Shown here: one piece after another, positions 1 through 12,466 of the stretch
Layout: each line of letters opens with the position of its first letter
Numbering within the stretch: position 1 is the first letter of the stretch
Assembly (NCBI GenBank): GCA_945643635.1
Contig: CALZFC010000030.1
Coordinates: 1,603,001 to 1,667,000, forward strand
DNA length: 64,000 bases
Source: Allodiplogaster sudhausi
Taxonomy: Eukaryota > Nematoda > Chromadorea > Rhabditida > Diplogasteridae
Reading direction: 5' to 3'
Translations under genes and position numbers: made by a program
The notes under the pieces: model-generated
The model's database searches: none
Seen by the model: the letters and a program-made list of their open reading frames with translations, nothing else
What the model was told of the DNA's origin: nothing

Positions 1-332
1 TCTTGAGAGAAAAGGTTGGCGAGTAAAGATGCAAATAATTACAAGTATGTAAATTCTAAGTGATAGTATAAGTGATAATAATATGGATAAATAAAATATG
101 CTCTTTCACTGGGCAACAGAAAATGAGTAACCATAAGCTGGCCACGATTAACAGAGAGCTCGTGCCAAAAGAGCCCTCAGCTGGAGAAAAATATGCACAC
201 AAAAAAAGAAATTGAAGCTAAAAGAACTAAACTGGCCATAATTTCCAGTGACGGAATGCCAAAAGTGTCCTTCGTTGGCCTACTCGGAAAATGACGTGAG
301 CCTCAAAGAAAACTTTGCCGATACGCCCTCCC

Positions 333-3300
333 ATGGCAAGCACGGCTGCCTTATTAAGGACTGTCGCCGTTATCAGCTTCGTTATGAGGATGTCAGTACT
401 CGGAGAGCAGTAGACAACTACACGCAGAATAATATCTGTTACTGGTCACAGATATTATCAGTACTTTATATCCGCAACCAGTAACAGATTCACTATTAAA
501 CTTGTTTCATTTTCAATTAAACTATATTCTTCCAGAAGTCAGCGATTCTTCATTCCGTCACCTGCAACCCAGCACTTCCCGGCTTCATCGATAGGAATAA
601 CACGCCAGTGACTAAGCCCGTCGCTTGCTGTTAGTCCATAAAAGAAGCTGTCCATGGAGTTCTATTTTTTGCTAATATTACCCTGCCCAACGGAGAACAT
701 CGCTAGGAAAAGTATGAATGCATCCAGAAAGGGGCCTAATAAGGAGGATAAGCACATTTTCCCCTCGTTCTTCATCGCCCCCTTGCCTATTTTCTGCACA
801 TGCACACCCTCATTCTTTCAGGAAAAATGTGATAACTACATGCGAATCGGCAAGCCACGCTTGACATTCGAGAGGTAGAGAGAAAAAGTCTCAAGAAGTC
901 TAGTTTGTTATGATGGATACTGTGCTAGCTAACCGCCAAAACTTTTTAAAAGATGATGCGGCAATTCAAACGTCAGTTTTCGAAATCGGCCTCTAAACTA
1001 ACTGGACAGTCCATTAAGAAGGTCATTCCAATCAAGCAAGAATCTGACTCATCCGGTCTCATTAGCTTTAAAGTAACGGTCCGGGAATCTTTCTACATTA
1101 GAAAAAGTGTGTAATTAAACGAGCGGGCTAATACAGTTCCATCATGGCGTGAAAGGAGAACGTGAAAGAGGAGGACGACTCATGATTGGCCTTTCCAATC
1201 TCGATTGCTTATAAATTTGTAACGAGTGAACAAAATCGCTCAAACTTTCGATGTCGATGTAATCGACCAAAGCGAATTCACCAATGAAGAGAAATCATAT
1301 GTATGTTATTCCCCTGATAGCTCATTTAGAATGAGAGCGTTCACTCCGGTTAATATTTTCCTTCTTGTTTTTCTTCAAGCTATTTTCAGATCTATTTTCA
1401 GCAGCTTTGTGATAGTTCTCAAAACATTTCTTGCCAATTATAATTCTTTTTTCTAGACGATTGTGGCTGCACTATCAGCATGTACACTTTGTCTACGCTC
1501 TGCCCTCCAGGTCAGATTTCAGTAAATTAAAAAAAGTAAAGAAGGAATGATGCTTTCGAGTGGGACAAATACTTTCAGGTTTCTTTTGCCAAGACAGGTT
1601 CATGCCCTTCTCCAACTGCCATTCAATGTGTTCTCCCGGCGATTCATTCATCACTTATGTTAGTAAGCATGTGCTAATAAGATTAGATTTGATCACTGAA
1701 AAAGAAAGAAGGCAGATGGTTAGCATGAGAAACATAAGGCAACAGGGAGAAGGTATGCTCTCGCCTTAGATGCCGGACGTCCCTGAGGGCGTTCGTGTGC
1801 CGGCCGAAGATGTGTTCTGCGACTCGTCAAATATCTGGCAGCCATTCGGCATCCCCCAACTGATTTCCTTGACAAAATGTGCTACGCCAAGTGGGCTTAA
1901 CTTGTTTCTATTAACAATCGAATAAATCGTTCTTGGCAGTCGATCAGCTGGCGACCACACAACCGGTCTCGGCTACGTGCCCGGCTTTGGAAGAACTTGA
2001 CGGAGGCACTTTCTCGAATATCGGCTTTCAGTCTGTGGTGGACTCGTCTGGTAATCAATTCATATTTGCTGTCTGTCGCAACGGAATGATCACAATCGTC
2101 AGTCTACTTTCGAATCAAATGAATATAATGCGAAAAAATTTCTCCATACTTATGTACCTATACGATAAATCTCCGTATCTTTCACATAACACATATGTAT
2201 GCACATACATCTACACGCGAAATTACATGGTATTTTTAATAGTTACTAAGGCTACAATTTTTAACATCGATGACTTTAACAGGCAAATTCTGACTCGTCA
2301 ATCGAGGCCAATTTTCCCTACGTCTACTGTAACAGCGCTGAAGGGAAATGGTTTAGTTCCATGCGCCGAGTTGGTGTCACGAAGGTTCGAGACATGTGAT
2401 CACGAACATTTTCATTCATAGAATGATAAATGCACGTTCAAGAGAATCTTAAAACGTGGCTGTATTTAATAGCTATTCATAAGCAATATTTAATATTTTT
2501 ATTCGTATTACTCTTCAAATACTTCAGAGCGGCGTCTTCCATGCTGTAACTCGCGCTTTTCTTAGGCAACCTGCAAGCAAAATTCGTGCATCGCGTATCT
2601 GCTACAACGTGCCTACAGCCAGGAACAAATCGACATGATCGACATCATGGGAGATGCAGGGCGCTGTCGCGCAACCTGCAAGAACGGAGAGCCATTTAAG
2701 GTGATACATGATTTTTTTGCTATTAAAATAAATATTCTTGCTGTGTACAAATTTAAACAAAAAATTGTGATTTTTATGCCATTCTACTTTTTGAAAGATC
2801 TACGTTAGAATACATAATATTAAAATACAATCTGATGATTCCGAATGCATCGTCGCTAATAATTTCTAGAAAGGCGCAAAATATTAATTTCTCCTGTGCC
2901 ATTCTTTGGTCGTCTTTTTCCAAATCCCAGAAGAATAACATAAGAAATTTAGTCATTGCTAATAAGTGACATGATAGAGATTCAAGGTCTGCCAAATTTT
3001 TCGGGAAATTTGGGCCGGGTAGGGCCGCATGCATCTCTGAAAATAGTAAGTGATCATGCCTTTCGATGTCCGTAAATGTGTTTGCTATTCGATGAAAACA
3101 TGCTAGTTGCAGCAAAATCTTTTATAGGAAATGGTTGTATATTTACATATATTATTTAATTAGTAATCTGTAATTCGACAGAACGTGATTCTTGAGTGGC
3201 TGTTTGTACCCATTTGAAAGGCTCAGAAATGCAACTACCGCATTTTGTCTATTAGTAACCCCTCTCTATTTGAACCCCTCGCTATACCCCCTCTTGACAA

Positions 3301-3618
3301 TGTCATTACAAATTGTGCTCCTCCCTCTAATAGTGCCCCCTTTCGCAAGGGTATTGAAAATTGAATCCAGTAAAAGAACTACACAATAATGTTTCAAAGG
3401 TATATTTATTGATATCTGAGGTAAAATGCTCTAATCACAACATTATGATTGATTAAATAGCAAGAGTTTATAGGGGTTTTTTAAAGTCCGCCACTGTATG
3501 CATGTTTTTGCAGGATCAAGACGGCAACGCACTCAAAAAGAGCATATATATTAACCAAGGTGAATTCGAGTACACCTACGGTGATATCGTTAAAGGACTC
3601 AAAGACTTCAGGTGCTAG
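333..3618 (+). CDS. Cys-rich, probably secreted protein of unknown family (multi-exon)
   Basis: Spliced model. A first exon (ATG at 333, to about 395) encodes a signal-peptide-like stretch beginning MASTAALLRTVAVISFVM. A second exon (536-629) has the right phase to follow it. Reliable, mutually phased exons then run 1457-1510, 1579-1658, 1770-1890, 1940-2097, 2283-2384, 2566-2700 and 3514-3618 (stop TAG), each with AG/GT borders. The protein is rich in Cys, for example CPPGFFCQDRF across the 1510/1579 junction, YVYCNSAEGKW, and ATCKQNSC with RCRATCKNG in the penultimate exon, which suggests disulphide-bonded extracellular domains. I do not recognise the family. Links between 630 and 1457 are unresolved: short candidate exons near 955 and 1226 do not phase cleanly. 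An 813-base intron precedes the last exon. The exon chain from 1457 on is well supported; the start is tentative. Confidence 0.6.
2774..3115 (-). CDS. Unassigned 113-codon open frame inside an intron
   Basis: An open frame on the strand opposite the Cys-rich gene, wholly inside its long last intron. The translation has ordinary protein composition, with a helical hydrophobic and acidic stretch around FLMLFFWDLEKDD. There is no ATG (it opens with TTG), so if real it is an internal exon of a nested gene or a captured fragment. No splice partner was found. It could be chance. Confidence 0.2.
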   Translation of the reverse strand: MLQLACFHRIANTFTDIERHDHLLFSEMHAALPGPNFPKNLADLESLSCHLLAMTKFLMLFFWDLEKDDQRMAQEKLIFCAFLEIISDDAFGIIRLYFNIMYSNVDLSKSRMA

Positions 3619-4570
3619 TAAGGTGAACGGTTTATTTTATTATCCTGAAAATGCAAAGGTTAAATGTCTCTTTTCAATGAGGTTTGATATTTTAGATCGT
3701 GACTGGACTTGTGGTTCTCGCTCCCTCATTTTCTCTCTTGTCTGCAGAATCCATTCAAATTTTCTTTTTGCAGAAAAGTATTCGGATTTCGTAGCAATAG
3801 TTGAATTTTTAGAAAATCGACATTTAATATTTCTTTTATTTGTTCCAGTGTATAATTCATATTCTTAGCATAATTTAGCCTCGATCGCTCTCATTACCCA
3901 CAGTGCGAAATGCTGTAAAGGGTGCTTGAATAATGGGCAAGCAAACCCTTTGCTTCTATTTTAACATTGATTGAGGTCACAATAATCTAGTCATGGTAAA
4001 AAAAGTTAGACATTCTTCCTGAACACGAGTCCCAAATACTATGCGGATGCCAAAAAAGAACACTGGTCTTTAAGCGTAAGATTATTTAAAGGAGCACGAA
4101 ACTCGACCACGATCAATTTCAATTTTCTTGATTCTTGAAAATCACATGCTCTCTCGTGTTTGAGTCATGCAAAAAAGCAAGTATCCTATGTTGATTTGTT
4201 CGCTCCTTTAATATCAAGTAAACGAATACCTATTCACCCTGGTGGATCGGCTGAAAGAGAACGACGATATCTTTATTTCTCTTTTTCTTCTCTCTCTTTC
4301 TTTCTCTGACTTTCCCTGCTCTCCTTCCTCTCTCTCTCTCTTTCCTTTCTCTCTTTCATTCTCTCTCACTATCTCTCTCTCTCTCTCCTATAATGAGCTT
4401 AGAGAACATAAAACTGTAAATATTGGTAACACAGTTAGAGTTCATATCGCAAGTAACAACAAGAATTGTTTGAATTAGTATGAAAAGTCAATGTAGTTAC
4501 ATAGTCATGAGCCGATTGCAACAAAAAGCGAATGTATTTATGCAAGAAAGTCATTTCGATCTGTACCACT
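3619..4570. other. Spacer with CT-rich tract
   Basis: No convincing gene. The stretch 4259-4392 is a CT-rich, microsatellite-like tract (TTTCTC and CTCTCT runs) that creates a spurious Ser/Leu/Phe-rich frame. Around 4400-4560 the sequence becomes the conserved downstream block of the first unit of the array that follows. Confidence 0.5.
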
Positions 4571-5295
4571 CTAGGGCCGAACGCGTAAAATTATATACGA
4601 AAAAATATTTGAAATAAATACAATAAGTACCAAGACAATGACAACGTCTGGCAACGGGGTTGGTCCTCTTCTGATAATCTTAAAAGCTACACATACACTC
4701 AGAGCCAACCAGTACAGCATGAGCAGGAATTTAACAGCGAGCTGCAACAGGAAAAGATCATGTAATTAATGCTGTATAATTCAAAATCTCGAAGTCTTAC
4801 TCAATGTCTCGGATATACATATGTAAAAGTGATGGGAGCCTTTCTGTTTTACAAAAAAAATCGTCAACAAAAACAAATTATGGCCCAATTTTAGTCACTT
4901 GACATAATAACGCAAAAAACCTGCCGTCTGCTTCCGCTGCTCCCTGCGTCTTCGAGAGGAAGCAGCTTCAAATCGCTTTATTCGCGACTGAATCTGTTCA
5001 CAATTCAGCTCCTTACCCACTAGCCCTTCTTCACTCGACTGCGCCCCTTCCAGATCCTCTTCCGAGTTCCTCAAAATGAAGCTTTTCAAGGAAACCGTAG
5101 TCTACTGTCATGTTCCACAAGGTACACAACTTCGATTATTTTTTACTCGAAATTTTGGCATAGATGCCAAATTTTGATGTGATAAATCTCGACAATGGTT
5201 ACAGTGCCGTCACCATTGGAAGTATTGGCCAGGACTTACGGTTGGGAGGTGCGGACTCCTTCAGTAGTCGGAATAGCGTCCTGCGGAATACTCAT
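4571..5295 (-). pseudogene. Array unit 1: charged-helix/two-TM gene copy
   Basis: First of eight copies. The 56-base exon-1 block (5240-5295) starts ATG after a TTCAG acceptor-like site and encodes MSIPQDAIPTTEGVRTSQ, followed by the donor GTAAGTCC. Exon 2 (about 4921-5069, acceptor TTTTGAG) encodes an acidic then Arg/Lys-rich helical segment containing NCEQIQSRIKR. The third block (4571-4741, acceptor TTGCAG) encodes two hydrophobic segments. Compared with unit 5, the third block has lost one base near TTTTTTCGTATATAA, so the ending ALEWYRSK is lost and the frame stops after LRVRP. Exon 2 and exon 3 do not join in a single phase with the visible splice sites. Function unknown; not a family I recognise. 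Confidence 0.5.
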
Positions 5296-6971
5296 CTGAA
5301 TCTAAACTTAATTACTTTGATCGCGACACAAAAGGATATGCCAAAAAGGACATCTTCAAAAACGAATGAGGGAAACGCTGTGTCGTAGGACTTATAGTCT
5401 AGACTTAATTTGACATTAACATTTCCCTGTCAACTATTTATCAAATAGACAAAATGCCAATACTCCACTGACTACCCCGTTTAGTCGATTAGAATATAAA
5501 GGCCAGAGTCTGCTGAACTCGTCAAGAGTACAGTCCAAAATGACAGGCGAGGCGATAGCCGAGAGACGGTTAGTTGACGGTTTTCACAGTCTTCACCCCC
5601 TCATTCATTCTGCCGCTGACCCAGCTCATGAATGGAAAATTCTCGCTGGCATTTCGCAGGACTAATGAGATGATGAGGCTCTTTTCACTTATCGACGAGG
5701 AAAAGGTTCCGATGGAAAATAAATAGGAAGGGCAATATGAAGAAAAAGACTGATATACATTTGGAAAAGGGTTCTTTTTATCAAGCTGAAGGAAAACGTG
5801 AATTTAATATGTACTTCACCAAAAACATCATTTACTTTCAAAAAAGTCTTCTGAAACAAGTAAACCTAATCAAAGCAAGAGATAAATTTTTTTGATGAAT
5901 TTGCATATGTTGGCTCAAACTTCCGACTTTGTTTTTTCTCCCGATTCTTGTCTAAGACATTGATGTGCTAGCTTAAAGGAACCATTCGCTGAATAATTAA
6001 CACGTTGATTTATGAGCTTTATATCAATTCACTTTTGTAGAAAAGTAGTTCGAAAACATGGTTACACTGGAGATGCGGGGACTATTCACATGCAGATCCG
6101 GGAAAATGAACTCGTAGCAGACATAGCAGGCCACGAGCGCCTCCAACGATAGTACTGCAGAAGCATCGACTATAGAGAAGGCAGCTGCTGATTAAAACAG
6201 TTTTGTGAGTCTATTAGAATCTAAAGCCAGAGTCTGCCTAATTCACCGAGAGATATTCACGGTCGTCGCTTCCTCACTCAGCCTGCAGCTGATCCAACTC
6301 GTTAAGGAAAATTCTGATTGGCATTTCGTAGTACTAATAAGATGATGAGGCTCTTTCTGACTTCTCGACGTTTTACCACCATCCAATAATCTGTCTTCGG
6401 CGCGAAATTGTCACTCATACCGTTTAATGATCTTGTGAAGTCTTGAAATTGTATTGGTTTCGTTATGCATTTATATTTATGTATCTTACAAAGTGCTAAG
6501 TCTGCTTCTTGCAAAAGAGTAAATGCATGCTGCTTGACGAGTAGCCGTCAATTTTTAGAGTAAATTCCGTTAACTTGGTCGAATCTTCACTCCAATTAAG
6601 AACGCTTAGTTGTTAGAATTATTACAAGTATGTTTTACCCCTGCATTTATAAAATTCCAGTATGTTTGAAAGTTCAATTTTACACTGCGTTGACTCGCCA
6701 TGCTCGATACGTTGGGCTCTAAGACACGTAAGCCTTCTTTACTTGCTGCGAAGAACACAACCAGTCACTTCAGTCGAATACGTTTATTAATAATATCAGA
6801 TCACCTTGCGTTTAATGAGCTTAGAGAAGTAAAACTGTAAACATTCATAGGTAACATAGTTAGGGTACATATCGCAAGTAACAGCAAGAATTATTTGCAG
6901 TAGTTTAACGAACAAAGAAAAGGAAAAGTTACCGTAACACAAAGCGAGAAAGTCATTTCGATCTGTACCAC
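5296..6971. repeat. Array spacer between units 1 and 2 (blocks P and R)
   Basis: Non-genic spacer repeated between all units. It holds the P block near 5490-5700 (AATATAAAGGCCAGAGTCTG, then a short ATG frame, then a run ending in GATGATGAGGCTCTTT) and the R block near 6690-6930 (CGATACGTTGGGCTCTAAG, GTTTATTAATAATATCAG, GCAAGTAACAGCAAGAATTA). It also holds the solitary end of a TTAA-type MITE at about 5975 (TTAAAGGAACCATTCGCTGA). No conserved reading frame survives in the P block among copies. Confidence 0.6.
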
Positions 6972-7706
6972 TCATAGAGCGGAACGCATAAAATTAAATA
7001 AGATGAGAATATCCAAAAAAATAGCCATGACGATGACAACGTATGCCAATTCGGTTTCTACGCTTCTGATAACGTTGAAGGCTCCAAATCCACTCATAGA
7101 CATACAGAACACCATGTGCAGGAATAGACAAGTAAGCTGCAAGACGTAAGTTTTTTCTTCAAAATTTTGACATCTCACTCTTTGTGTTTGTTTAGTGTTC
7201 GGATGTAAAAATGAGTGGACTCTTGTTCAGCCTTTCTGTTTTCCCAAAAAATCCTACACAAAAGAAAAAAAGATATTAACATTGAATCATGATCCAATGT
7301 TAATATCTTTAAATAATAACTTGCGAAAAACCTGCCTTCTTGGTCCCCCGCTCTCTTCGTCTACGAACTGAATCAGCTTCAAGTAGGGACTCTATTTGCG
7401 ATTGAATCTGTTCGCAATTCCGCTTCATACCCACTAGCCCGTCTTCACTTGACCTTTCTAGATTCTTTGCCGATCGCCTCAAAAGGAAGTGCTTTTGAAA
7501 GGAACAATGTAGTCCTGTTCCACAACGTACATAACTTCGAATATTTCACACGTCATTTTCATTTAATTTTCGTGTAGATGCCAAATATTGATGTGATAAA
7601 TCTCTACAATGGTTAAACTGCCGTCGCCATGGGACATATGGGCCACCACTTACGGTTGGGAGCTGTGGACCCCTTCAGTAGTTGGAATTGCGTCAATTAA
7701 ACTTTG
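6972..7706 (-). pseudogene. Array unit 2 (start codon lost)
   Basis: Second copy. The two-TM block (6972-7150) is open and ends FNFMRSAL because of a one-base change relative to copies that continue to EWYRSK or EWCRSK. Exon 2 (about 7335-7490) is open and contains NCEQIQSQIESLLEA. The exon-1 block keeps DAIPTTEGV and a GTAAGTGG donor, but the segment carrying ATG AGT ATT is gone, so no initiator remains. A decayed paralogue is the simplest reading. Confidence 0.5.
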
Positions 7707-9187
7707 TTATTTTGATAGCAAAAGCAAAAGCGGTAACAACGATTGCGATAAGCCAATAACGTATCTTCAAAACACGGAAAAAATAACGAACGAGAGAAAT
7801 ACTGGGTTGTAGGATTTAAAGACTAGATAGACATGATTATAAATTAATGTCCACCATGTCTACTGTATCTAAATTTGGTAAAATACCAGAATATTTGAAA
7901 GTTAACGTTTCAACATTGCTGAATATAAAAGCCAGAGTCTACCGAACTCATCGAGAATGCAGTCCAAAATCATATGCGAGGCTGTTCGGCTCATGTTGCC
8001 GAGATACACCTAATAAAGATGTGACTTATGGCGCTGCCTAAAAGCAATATTACATACCATATTAGTGCACGGTTTTCACAGTCTTCACCCCCTCATTCAC
8101 CTTGCTGCTGACCCAGCTCATGAATGAACCATTCTCGCTGGCATTTCGCAGAACTAATGAGATGATGAGGCTCTTTTTACTTATCTACGAGGAAAAGTTT
8201 CCGATGGAAAAACAAACACGAAGGGCAATATGAAGAAAAGAGAAATTTGGAAAAAGATTCATTTTATACAAACTGTAGGAATACGCCAATTTACAACATA
8301 CATATGTAATCAAACTGGAATGAGTTTTTGATGGCTCAAAATCCCGACTTTATTTTTGTTCGATACTAGTCAAAGTCATTGATGTGCTAACTTAAAGGAG
8401 CCATTTTTTTTTTGAATAATTAACACGTTGATTTATGAGCTTTAGTCAAAAAGCCCCGAGGCCTTTCCATATTACTACATCATTCACGGTCGTCATTCGC
8501 TCACTCAATCTGCAGCTGAGCCAACTCATGAAGGGAAAGTACTAATAAGATGATGAGGCTCTTTCTGACTTCTCGACGTTTTACCACCATCCACTAATCG
8601 GCCTTCTGCACGTATTTGTCACTCAAACCGCATAATCATCTTGCGAAGTCTTGAAATTTTGGCAGTTGTTTTGGTCTCGCTATGCATTTAGATATGTACT
8701 ACACATTTATGTATCTTACAAAGTGCAAAGTATGCTTCTCGCAAAAGAGTATATGCAGGCTGGTGGACGAGTAGCCGTTAATTTTTAGAGTAAATTCTGC
8801 TTACTTGGTCGAATCTTCACTCCCATTAAGATCGCTTAGTTGTTAGAATTATTACAAGTATGTTTTACCCCTGCATTTGTAAAATTCCAGCATGTTTGAA
8901 AATTCAATTTTGCACTGCGTTGACTCGCCATGCTCGATACATTGGGCTCTAAGACACGTAAGTCTTCTTTAGCAGCCACTACGAACACGACCAGTCACTT
9001 CAGTCGAATGAGTTTATTAGGATTATCAGACCACCTTGGGTTCAATGAGCAAAGAGAACTAAAATTGTAAACATAGATAACTTAGTCAGGATTCATATCG
9101 CAAGTAACATCAAGAATATTTGCAGTAGTTTAACGAAGAAAGAAAAGTCAAAGTTACTATAACACAAAGCGTATATAGGCGAGAAAG
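7707..9187. repeat. Array spacer between units 2 and 3
   Basis: Same P and R blocks as the previous spacer, in the same order. A MITE-like end is present near 8393 (TTAAAGGAGCCATTT). No independent gene is seen. Confidence 0.55.
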
Positions 9188-9935
9188 TCATCTCGATATG
9201 TACCACTTTTTAGCGAAACGCGTAAATTTATATACGACGAAAATATTTAGAAAAATCAGCAATATGAGGGGAAAGTATTCCACTAGGGGTGGTCCTGTTC
9301 TGATAAAGTTGAAAGCCATAAATCCACACCAAGCCGTACAGAACACCATGATCAGGAATTGAACAATGAGCTGCAATAGGTAAACATCATGTGATTGACA
9401 TTGTGTAATTCAACATTTTGAAATCTTACTCAATATGTTTGTTTAGTTTTCGGATGTAAAAGTGAGTGGACTCTTGTTCAGCCTTTCTGTTTTCCAAAAA
9501 AAATCAGCCACACAGGCGGATCATTATAAACTCTCTCTTTTAAAAAAAACCAGCCTTCTTGATCCCCTGCTCTCTACGTCTACGAGCGGAAGCAGCTTCA
9601 ACTCGCTCTATTCGCGATTGAATCTGTTCACAATTCCGCTTCATACCCACTAGCCCGTCTTCAATCCGCTGCGCTCCATCCAGAGTCTCTGCCGACTTCC
9701 TCAAAATGAAGTGCTTTTCAAGAAAACTTTGTTCTCCTGTTCCACAACGTACATATGTAACTTTGAATATTTCACACGTCATTTTCATTTAATTTTCGTG
9801 TAGATGCCAAATATTGATGTGATAAATCTAAACAATTGTTACAGTGCAGTCGAGATGGGAATTATGGGGCATGACTTACGGTTGGGAGCTGTGGACTCCT
9901 TCAGTAGTCGGAATAGCGCCTAGCGAAATACTCAT
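9188..9935 (-). CDS. Array unit 3: charged-helix/two-TM gene copy, blocks open
   Basis: Third copy, the best preserved with unit 6. Exon 1 (9880-9935) begins ATG and reads MSISLGAIPTTEGVHSSQ with donor GTAAGTC. Exon 2 (about 9551-9700) encodes KSAETLDGAQRIEDGLVG, NCEQIQSRIERVEAAS and an Arg-rich end. The third block (9188-9370) gives two membrane segments around FLIMVFCTAWCGFMAF and FPLILLIFLNIFVVY and ends YISR. Block boundaries match the other copies. The joint between exon 2 and block 3 is not in phase using the obvious sites, so either a small exon is missing from my model or block 3 is used separately. Likely a small membrane protein; role unknown. Confidence 0.45.
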
Positions 9936-11230
9936 CTATAATTAAATCTTGTTACTTTAATAGCGACAGCAAAAGCTGAAACAACGAGTGCGATAAGCCA
10001 ATAGGTCTTCAATACACGGAAAAATAACGAACGAGGGTAACAATGGGTCGTAGGAATTAAGAACTAGACATGATTTGAAATAAACATTTTCCTTTCTACT
10101 TTATAATAAATTAAAAGTTCACGTTTCCACTGCGCTGACTACCCCGTTTAGTCTATTAGAAAAAAAGGCCTGAGTCTGCTGTAATAACCGAGAGATCTGT
10201 CCAAAATGATAGGCGAGGCGGTAAAAGAGAGACGGATATGAATAACCAATAAAGAACTGACATATGCCGGTGCATAAATCCCAAAGGCAATATTGCGCTT
10301 TCGTCACAGTCGTCACACCCCTCATTCACCGGCCCCTGACCCAGGTCATGAGTCGAAATTCTCGATGGCATTTCGCAGTACTCATGAGATGATGAGGCGC
10401 TTTCTGTCTTCTTGACGTTTGTAACTGAAAGTATTTAATAATCTTGTGATGTCTTGAAATTTTGCGACTGTGTTGGCATTTATGTATATACAAACATACA
10501 TACATTATAGGCGTATTAATACTCCACCCATCCATACGTCTGCCCAACTTCCCCTGGTTGGTGAGCGGTACTGTACATACATATCTATTATTCAAAGAAC
10601 ATAGAATGAGTCTTGAGAACTTGCCAAATAGGTTATGCCTGCTGCTGGACTAGCAGATTTCCCTTACGAGCAGATTTCACTTCTTAGACTAACTTCTGTT
10701 ACCTGGTCTTATCTTCACTCCTATAAAGAACGCTTAGTTATTAGAATTATAAGAAGCATGTTTTCCCTCTGCACACTCTCTCATCGTTTTTCTTCCTGTT
10801 ATCACACCATTTATAATAAACTTTGAATGTGTTCAGTGAATTTTTGGAAATTATCAGTTTCCCTGTCTACAGTATGTTAAATTTGTCAAATTCCAGTATG
10901 TTTAAAAGTTCAATTTTACACTGCGTTGACTCGCCATGCTCGATACATTGGGCTCTAAGACACGTAAGCTTTCTTTACTTGCTGCGAAGAACACAACCAG
11001 TCACTTCAGTCGAATGCGTTTATTAGGCATATCAGATGACCTTGGGTTTAATGAGCATAGAGAAGTAGAATTGTAAACATAGAGAACTTTGTCAGGGTTC
11101 ATATCGCAAGTACATACCAGCAAGAATTATTTGCAGCATTAACGCAGGGAGAAAAGTCAACGTAATTTTCGAAAGCCGACTGAAACACAAAGCGTATTTA
11201 GGCGAGAAAATCATTTCGATCTGTACCACT
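9936..11230. repeat. Array spacer between units 3 and 4
   Basis: P block at about 10140-10400 (the TATA-like element is degraded to TTAGAAAAAAAGG here) and R block at about 10930-11130. No gene is supported. Overlapping frames on both strands do not persist in the other spacers. Confidence 0.55.
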
Positions 11231-11934
11231 CTATGGCGGAACTCGTAAAAATACGTTGATAATATTTGCAATAAGCACAATGACGATGCCAACGTAATCC
11301 ATAGTGGTTGGTCTTGTTCTGATAAAGACGAAAGAAACAAATCCACTCAAAGCCATATAGATCACCATGAGCAGGAATTTAACAGTGAGCTGCAATAGGT
11401 AAACATCATGTGATTGACACTGTTTAATTCAAAATTTTGAAATCTTACTCAATATCTTTGTTTAGTTTTCGGATGTAAAAGTGAGTGGACAGCCTTTCTG
11501 TTTTTCCAAAAAAAAAAAAATCCGCCACAAAAGCGGATCATTATAAACTGCAAATCTCTTTTTAAAAAATCCTGCCTTCTTGATCAACTGCTTTTTGCGT
11601 CTACAAGCGGAAGCAGCTTCAAGTCGCTCTAGTCGCCATTTAATCTGTTCAAAATTCCGCTGAATACCCACTAGCCCGTCTTCAATCCGCTGCGCTCCAT
11701 CCAGAGTCTCTGCCGACTTCCTCAAGATGAAGTGCTTTTCAAGAAAAGAGTGTTCTCCTGTTTCACAAAGAACATAACTTCGATTATTTCACACGACTTT
11801 TTTTTGTAATTTCGGTGATTATGCCAAATATTGATGTATGTCATTATCAGTGCTTGGGAATTATTGGCCACGACTTACAGTTGAGAGATGCGGAGCCTTT
11901 CAGTAGTCGTAATAGCTTCCTGCGGAATACTCAT
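11231..11934 (-). pseudogene. Array unit 4
   Basis: Fourth copy. Exon 1 (ATG at 11934) encodes MSIPQEAITTTERLRISQ with donor GTAAGTCG. Exon 2 (about 11570-11725) contains NFEQIKWRLERLEAAS. Its 3' end reads GGCAGGATTT, so the donor-like GGCAGGTTT of sister copies is lost and translation runs on to TFTSEN. The two-TM block (11231-11389) reads through VKFLLMVIYMALSGFVSF and ends RVPP. The missing donor and shortened C-terminus suggest decay. Confidence 0.45.
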
Positions 11935-12466
11935 CTAAAATTAAACCTAAAGATTTTAATCTCGGCAATAAAAGCGGAAGCAACGTGTGCAATAAATAAT
12001 AATAACACATCTTAAAATCACTTAACAAATAACGGGCGAGGGAAAAACTGGTCATAGGATTTAAAGACTAGATCTGATTGAAAATTAATGTTTACCTGTC
12101 TACTGTTTCTAAATTTGGTCAAATACTAGCATATTTGAACGTTCAAGTTTCAACAGCGCTGACTCCTCGTTGAGTCTATTATAACTTATATGTCCGAGTC
12201 TGTCGAACTCACAGAGTGCAGTCGAAGATGATACATATGAGAGGCTGTTCGGCTCAAGTTTGAGGGGTTATCAACAAATAATAAAGAACTGACACATGCC
12301 GGTGCATAAATCCCAAAGGGAAAATTGCGTGCCATATTAGCGCACGGTTTTCACATCCTGCCCTTGACATAGGTCATGACGGGCATTTCGCAGTACTCAT
12401 GACCTGATGAGGCGCTTTCTGACTTCTCGACGTTTTGTCGCTCAGACCGTTTAATGATCTTGTGAA

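Noticed and set aside
248..484. 78-codon plus-strand frame at the left edge
   Set aside because: It overlaps the better signal-peptide frame starting at ATG 333 in another phase and opens with GTG.
4242..4478. Ser/Leu/Phe-rich frame
   Set aside because: Produced by a CT-rich microsatellite; no splice sites or homology.
9430..9520. Extra small exon (AAAGGCTGAACAAGAG..ATATTGA/GTAAG) between exon 2 and the membrane block
   Set aside because: The site is conserved, but the entering phase needed differs in units 1, 3 and 5, and no reading joins both neighbours.
10119..10595. Overlapping minus-strand frames in the P block as exons of the array gene
   Set aside because: The frame differs between copies because of one-base indels, so coding constraint is not supported.
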